A stretch of DNA of 7,776 bases, taken from positions 1 to 7,776 of the forward strand of contig CAZHIZ010000163.1 of NCBI GenBank assembly GCA_964532875.1, in the 5' to 3' direction. A program made the translations under genes and the position numbers. A model generated the notes under the pieces. The model ran no database searches and was not told where the DNA came from. It saw only the letters and a program-made list of their open reading frames with translations. Below, in pieces: positions 4,892 through 7,776 of this stretch (position 1 is its first letter; the number at the start of each line of letters is the position of its first letter). This DNA comes from Caldithrix sp964532875. Lineage in GTDB: Bacteria; Calditrichota; Calditrichia; Calditrichales; Calditrichaceae.

Positions 4892-7225
4892 ATGGATTCG
4901 GATTTTACTAAAGAACTGATTGAGATTTTTAAAAACGAAGCGGAAGACTATCTGAATATTTTAAGTAGCGGCCTTCTGGAATTGGAATCGAGTAACGATC
5001 CGGAACTTTTGGAACGCATTTACCGCACAACACATAGCCTGAAAGGTGCCGCCCGTGCCGTTAATTTTTCCGGCATCGAAGAACTGTGCCAGGTCATGGA
5101 AACTTTGTTTTCGCGCATTAAAAACGGTGAGATGAAAATAACACCGGAGTTGCTGGATGTTTTGTTGGCCGGGGTGGAAGAACTGACAACCCTTATTAAC
5201 AGCGACGAGCCCGATCAGTCGGCCGATTACGAAATTTTGGAGAACCTGCAAAAAGCCTTAAACGGTTCGTTACCCGAGGCTGCCTCGTCCGAATCACGTG
5301 CATCAAAGCCGGAGCCGCAACCGGAGGCTAAAGAAGTCAAAGAAGAAAAGCCGCCGGAAAAAGCACCAGCCCAGGTGAAGAAGCCCAAGCCTTCTGCCAA
5401 GGAAAAAACGCCTGCCGCCCCCAAGGCAAAACCCGGCCCTAAAAAATCTTCGGGCACGTCGACTGCTCCGTCCGAAACCATCCGCGTTTCATTTAGGCGG
5501 GTGGATCAGCTCATCAACCAATCCGAAGAGCTACTAATGATCAAATTGAAAAACGATCATTACGTGCAAAACGTGCGGGAGTTAAACGATTTGTTCCGCG
5601 AGCAAAAATCCCGCCTGCTCGCTTTCTTAAATCAACTGCAGGACACCGTTTCCCATTACAAGTCCATGCCTCAGACGGAAGCCAAACAAAACGAAAAATT
5701 GAATCAACTGATCAACACATTAAACGGAAATATTCAAAACATTTTTACTTTCGAAAAGCGGCTTTTACAATTTTACACCGTTCTGGAAAATGACAACCAC
5801 CAAATTTCAGCGCTCATCGAACATCATTTAACCGACATCCGGCAACTCATGATGTTCCCGTTCAGCACCATCACCAACTATTTGCAAACTTCCACGCGCA
5901 GCATTGCCCGCGAGTTGCACAAACAAATCGAACTTAAAATCATTGGGAGCGAAATTGAACTGGACAAACATGTTCTGGAAGAGCTGAAAGACCCGTTGAT
6001 TCACATCATCCGCAACAGCATCGATCACGGAATCGAGCCGCCGGAAGAACGCTTAATGAAAGGCAAACCGGAAAAAGGCAAAATAACCATCGAAGTTCTG
6101 CCCCCACGCGATCAAAATATCGTCATTCGTATTTCCGATGACGGCCGCGGCATCGATTTGGAGAAGGTTAAGCAAAGCGCCTTACGCAAAAATCTGGTCA
6201 AGCCCGAGGAATTGGAACATTTCAGTCCGGCTCAAATTTTAGGACTCATTTTCAAATCCGGCTTCTCCACCGCTCAAAAGGTCAGTCGTCTTTCGGGACG
6301 CGGACTGGGCATGGCCGTAGTGGCCGAAAACGTGGAAAAATTGGGGGGCACGGTTAAAATCGAAAATAATCCGCCTTTCGGTTGCTCGTTTTTAATCACC
6401 TTACCCCTAAATATGGCCACCAGCCGCGGCATACTCATCGAAGTGGCCGGGCAACGGTACATCATTCCCACACGAACAGTGGAGGCTCCCTTGCGCGTTG
6501 AAGCGCAGCGCTTGAAATCGGTGGAAGGAAATAAAGTCATTCAAGTAAACGGGCGCAATATTCCGGTGTACGAATTGGCGTCCCTGTTGGAACTGAAACC
6601 CGTGCAAATAGACGAACACAAAAAATTGAGCATGTTAATTTTAAATTGGGGCCAACAGCGATTGGCTTTGATTGTGGATCGCATTATCGACGAACGGGAA
6701 ATTTTGCTTAAACGTTTGAATCCGCCTTTGGAAAAAATTCGCTATCTGGCCGGCGCCACTATTTTGGGTGACGGCGCTCTGGTGCCCGTACTCAATACCG
6801 GAGACCTGTTAGGCAACGCTTCTGATCTGGCCGGAATGCAAATCGAAAATGAAAATGTTGCCAAAAAGAGAGTTCTGGTCGTGGAAGATTCCATCACCTC
6901 GCGCGTTTTATTGAAAAACGTTCTGGAGGGTGCGGGCTACGAAGTGACCACGGCCATTAACGGAGCCGAGGCCTGGAAGATTTTGGGCAAAGAAAAATTC
7001 GATTTGATTGTTTCCGATGTGGAAATGCCGGAGATGAACGGTTTCGAACTGACCAAAAAAGTACGAAAAAACGAAAAGCTGAAGTCCGTACCGCTCATCT
7101 TATTAACTTCCTTAGGCTCGGAAGAAGATCGCAGAAAAGGCATGGAAAGCGGTGCGACGGCCTACTTTATTAAGAGTTCATTCGAGCAAAAATCTTTGCT
7201 GGAATTGATTGAAAAACTGATTTAA
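4892..7225 (+). CDS. cheA: Hybrid chemotaxis histidine kinase CheA with C-terminal receiver domain
   Basis: This 777-residue cytoplasmic kinase receives the receptor signal through the CheWs. The Hpt domain (about 1-115) carries the phospho-accepting His48 in RTTHSLKGAAR. A Lys/Pro/Ala-rich linker (about 128-193) occupies the place of a P2 CheY-docking domain, of which I see no sign. The dimerisation segment (about 194-330) is longer than in classical CheA and ends in a MMFPF motif (320-324). The ATP-binding domain has the N box HIIRNSIDHG (371-380), G1 DDGRG (416-420), F box FKSGFS (454-459) and G2 GRGLGM (469-474). A CheW-like P5 domain spans about 510-645. The receiver (about 660-777) has Glu665-Asp666, phospho-acceptor Asp709 in SDVEMPEMNG, Thr739 and Lys761 in FIKSSFEQ, and looks fully functional. 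This architecture matches WspE and FrzE. GGGG (4883-4886) lies five bases before ATG 4892. The gene starts 12 bases after the receptor gene. Confidence 0.95.
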   Translation: MDSDFTKELIEIFKNEAEDYLNILSSGLLELESSNDPELLERIYRTTHSLKGAARAVNFSGIEELCQVMETLFSRIKNGEMKITPELLDVLLAGVEELTTLINSDEPDQSADYEILENLQKALNGSLPEAASSESRASKPEPQPEAKEVKEEKPPEKAPAQVKKPKPSAKEKTPAAPKAKPGPKKSSGTSTAPSETIRVSFRRVDQLINQSEELLMIKLKNDHYVQNVRELNDLFREQKSRLLAFLNQLQDTVSHYKSMPQTEAKQNEKLNQLINTLNGNIQNIFTFEKRLLQFYTVLENDNHQISALIEHHLTDIRQLMMFPFSTITNYLQTSTRSIARELHKQIELKIIGSEIELDKHVLEELKDPLIHIIRNSIDHGIEPPEERLMKGKPEKGKITIEVLPPRDQNIVIRISDDGRGIDLEKVKQSALRKNLVKPEELEHFSPAQILGLIFKSGFSTAQKVSRLSGRGLGMAVVAENVEKLGGTVKIENNPPFGCSFLITLPLNMATSRGILIEVAGQRYIIPTRTVEAPLRVEAQRLKSVEGNKVIQVNGRNIPVYELASLLELKPVQIDEHKKLSMLILNWGQQRLALIVDRIIDEREILLKRLNPPLEKIRYLAGATILGDGALVPVLNTGDLLGNASDLAGMQIENENVAKKRVLVVEDSITSRVLLKNVLEGAGYEVTTAINGAEAWKILGKEKFDLIVSDVEMPEMNGFELTKKVRKNEKLKSVPLILLTSLGSEEDRRKGMESGATAYFIKSSFEQKSLLELIEKLI

Positions 7226-7274
7226 CCGGCGTAGGCGTTTAGGTGAACAACGAACCGATTATTTGGAAAAAACA

Positions 7275-7776
7275 ATGACTCGAATTTTACTCATATCAAA
7301 TTCGGCTGTGGATAAAGGCCTGTTGCAAACCACATTGGGCAAAAATCCGCAGGTACACATTATCAAATCGATGAATAATGATTTAAACGATTTGCAAAAA
7401 CTAACGGCTTCGGACACCCCCGATGTTATTCTAATCTTGCAGCAATCCAATTTCCCCTGTAAAAAAGAGAATATTTTATTTTTGCGGAAACGGTATGCGG
7501 CCCCGATTATCATCTGTGCTTCCGAACAGGATCAATTTCACAAAATTGAAAATACCACGGTCTTCCCCAAAATTGAATTACGTCCCACGAGTAAAGAATT
7601 TGAATTCTGGCTAAACGAGCTTACGGCCTTAATTCTGAAAGTGGCTCAAAACAAGGCCAATCAAGCTTTGGAGAACAAACAAAAGGCCGCTGCCCCGCCA
7701 AGTGCGCAAGTAAATACAAATGATTTTAGGCGCAAGGTGGACATCATTGCCATCGGTGCTTCGACGGGCGGCCCGC
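7275..7776 (+). CDS. cheB: CheB-type protein-glutamate methylesterase with degenerate receiver domain (partial, cut by window edge)
   Basis: Only the first 167 codons are present; the frame is open to the right edge. CheB removes methyl (or amide) groups from the receptor and opposes CheR. The last visible residues, IIAIGASTGGP, are the start of the methylesterase domain, with the catalytic serine expected at Ser163. The N-terminal 115 residues have the strand/helix rhythm of a receiver, but the key residues are lost. ILLISNSA (4-11) replaces the acidic pair. VILILQQSNFP (51-61) has Gln57 where the phospho-accepting Asp of DVEMP should be. PIIICAS (77-83) has Ala in place of the first switch Ser/Thr; Lys99 may correspond to the conserved lysine. 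A helical, Ala/Lys-rich linker (about 120-150) joins the domains. The start at 7275 has TGGA seven bases upstream. It follows cheA by 49 bases, the widest gap in the operon. By gene set it corresponds to WspF. Confidence 0.88.
   Translation, partial: MTRILLISNSAVDKGLLQTTLGKNPQVHIIKSMNNDLNDLQKLTASDTPDVILILQQSNFPCKKENILFLRKRYAAPIIICASEQDQFHKIENTTVFPKIELRPTSKEFEFWLNELTALILKVAQNKANQALENKQKAAAPPSAQVNTNDFRRKVDIIAIGASTGGP

Noticed and set aside
5275..5470. Possible separate domain or inserted repeat in the CheA linker
   Set aside because: It is a Lys/Pro/Ala/Glu-rich low-complexity linker typical of CheA. I see no repeat unit or fold signature.
7226..7274. Terminator or promoter between cheA and cheB
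   Set aside because: These 49 bases show no stem-loop with a T-run and no promoter-like pair. The operon appears to continue through.
1..7776. CRISPR array, tRNA/rRNA gene, insertion sequence or frameshifted gene
   Set aside because: No regularly spaced repeats, transposase motifs, RNA-gene motifs or broken reading frames were found. All six genes are intact up to the window edge.

Overview
This window holds one continuous plus-strand chemosensory operon, preceded by about 430 bases of non-coding DNA that is rich in hairpins. The organism is probably a Gram-negative bacterium: the receptor has two membrane segments and a large extracytoplasmic sensor domain, and ribosome-binding sites are of the ordinary AAGGA/GAGG/GGGG type. 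Base composition looks moderate, with many A/T third positions. A lineage near Calditrichota or the wider FCB group is a guess from sequence style only; nothing here proves it.

Layout. Positions 1-150 carry three strong hairpins in a row: two perfect short palindromes and a G/C-rich stem-loop followed by TTTT. Positions 151-430 hold no gene but include a nested inverted repeat (335-383) just upstream of the first gene. The genes follow in order: CheW-1 (431-922), CheR methyltransferase with a TPR tail (882-2318, overlapping CheW-1 by 41 bases), CheW-2 (2327-2860), a transmembrane methyl-accepting receptor (2876-4879), a hybrid CheA kinase with its own receiver domain (4892-7225), and a CheB-type methylesterase that runs off the right edge (7275-7776). 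Gaps between genes are -41, 8, 15, 12 and 49 bases, so one transcript is very likely.

How the parts should work together. The receptor, two couplers and the kinase form a signalling array. CheR adds and CheB removes methyl groups on the receptor's cytoplasmic coiled coil to set its sensitivity. The kinase passes phosphate from its Hpt histidine to its fused receiver and probably to an effector encoded outside the window. The gene set (receptor, two CheWs, CheR-TPR, hybrid CheA, CheB) is that of the Pseudomonas Wsp surface-sensing / cyclic-di-GMP pathway and of related 'alternative cellular function' chemosensory systems, but the receptor gene sits between the second CheW and CheA instead of at the front. 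No CheY, CheZ, CheC, CheD or flagellar gene is visible.

The most unusual point is the CheB. Its N-terminal domain resembles a response-regulator receiver in length and hydrophobic pattern, but the acidic pair, the phospho-accepting aspartate and the first switch residue are all replaced, while the methylesterase active-site motif GASTGGP is intact at the window edge. Feedback on the esterase is therefore unlikely to use ordinary phosphotransfer from CheA. In addition, both CheW proteins lack the arginine normally found in the conserved NLRG motif.
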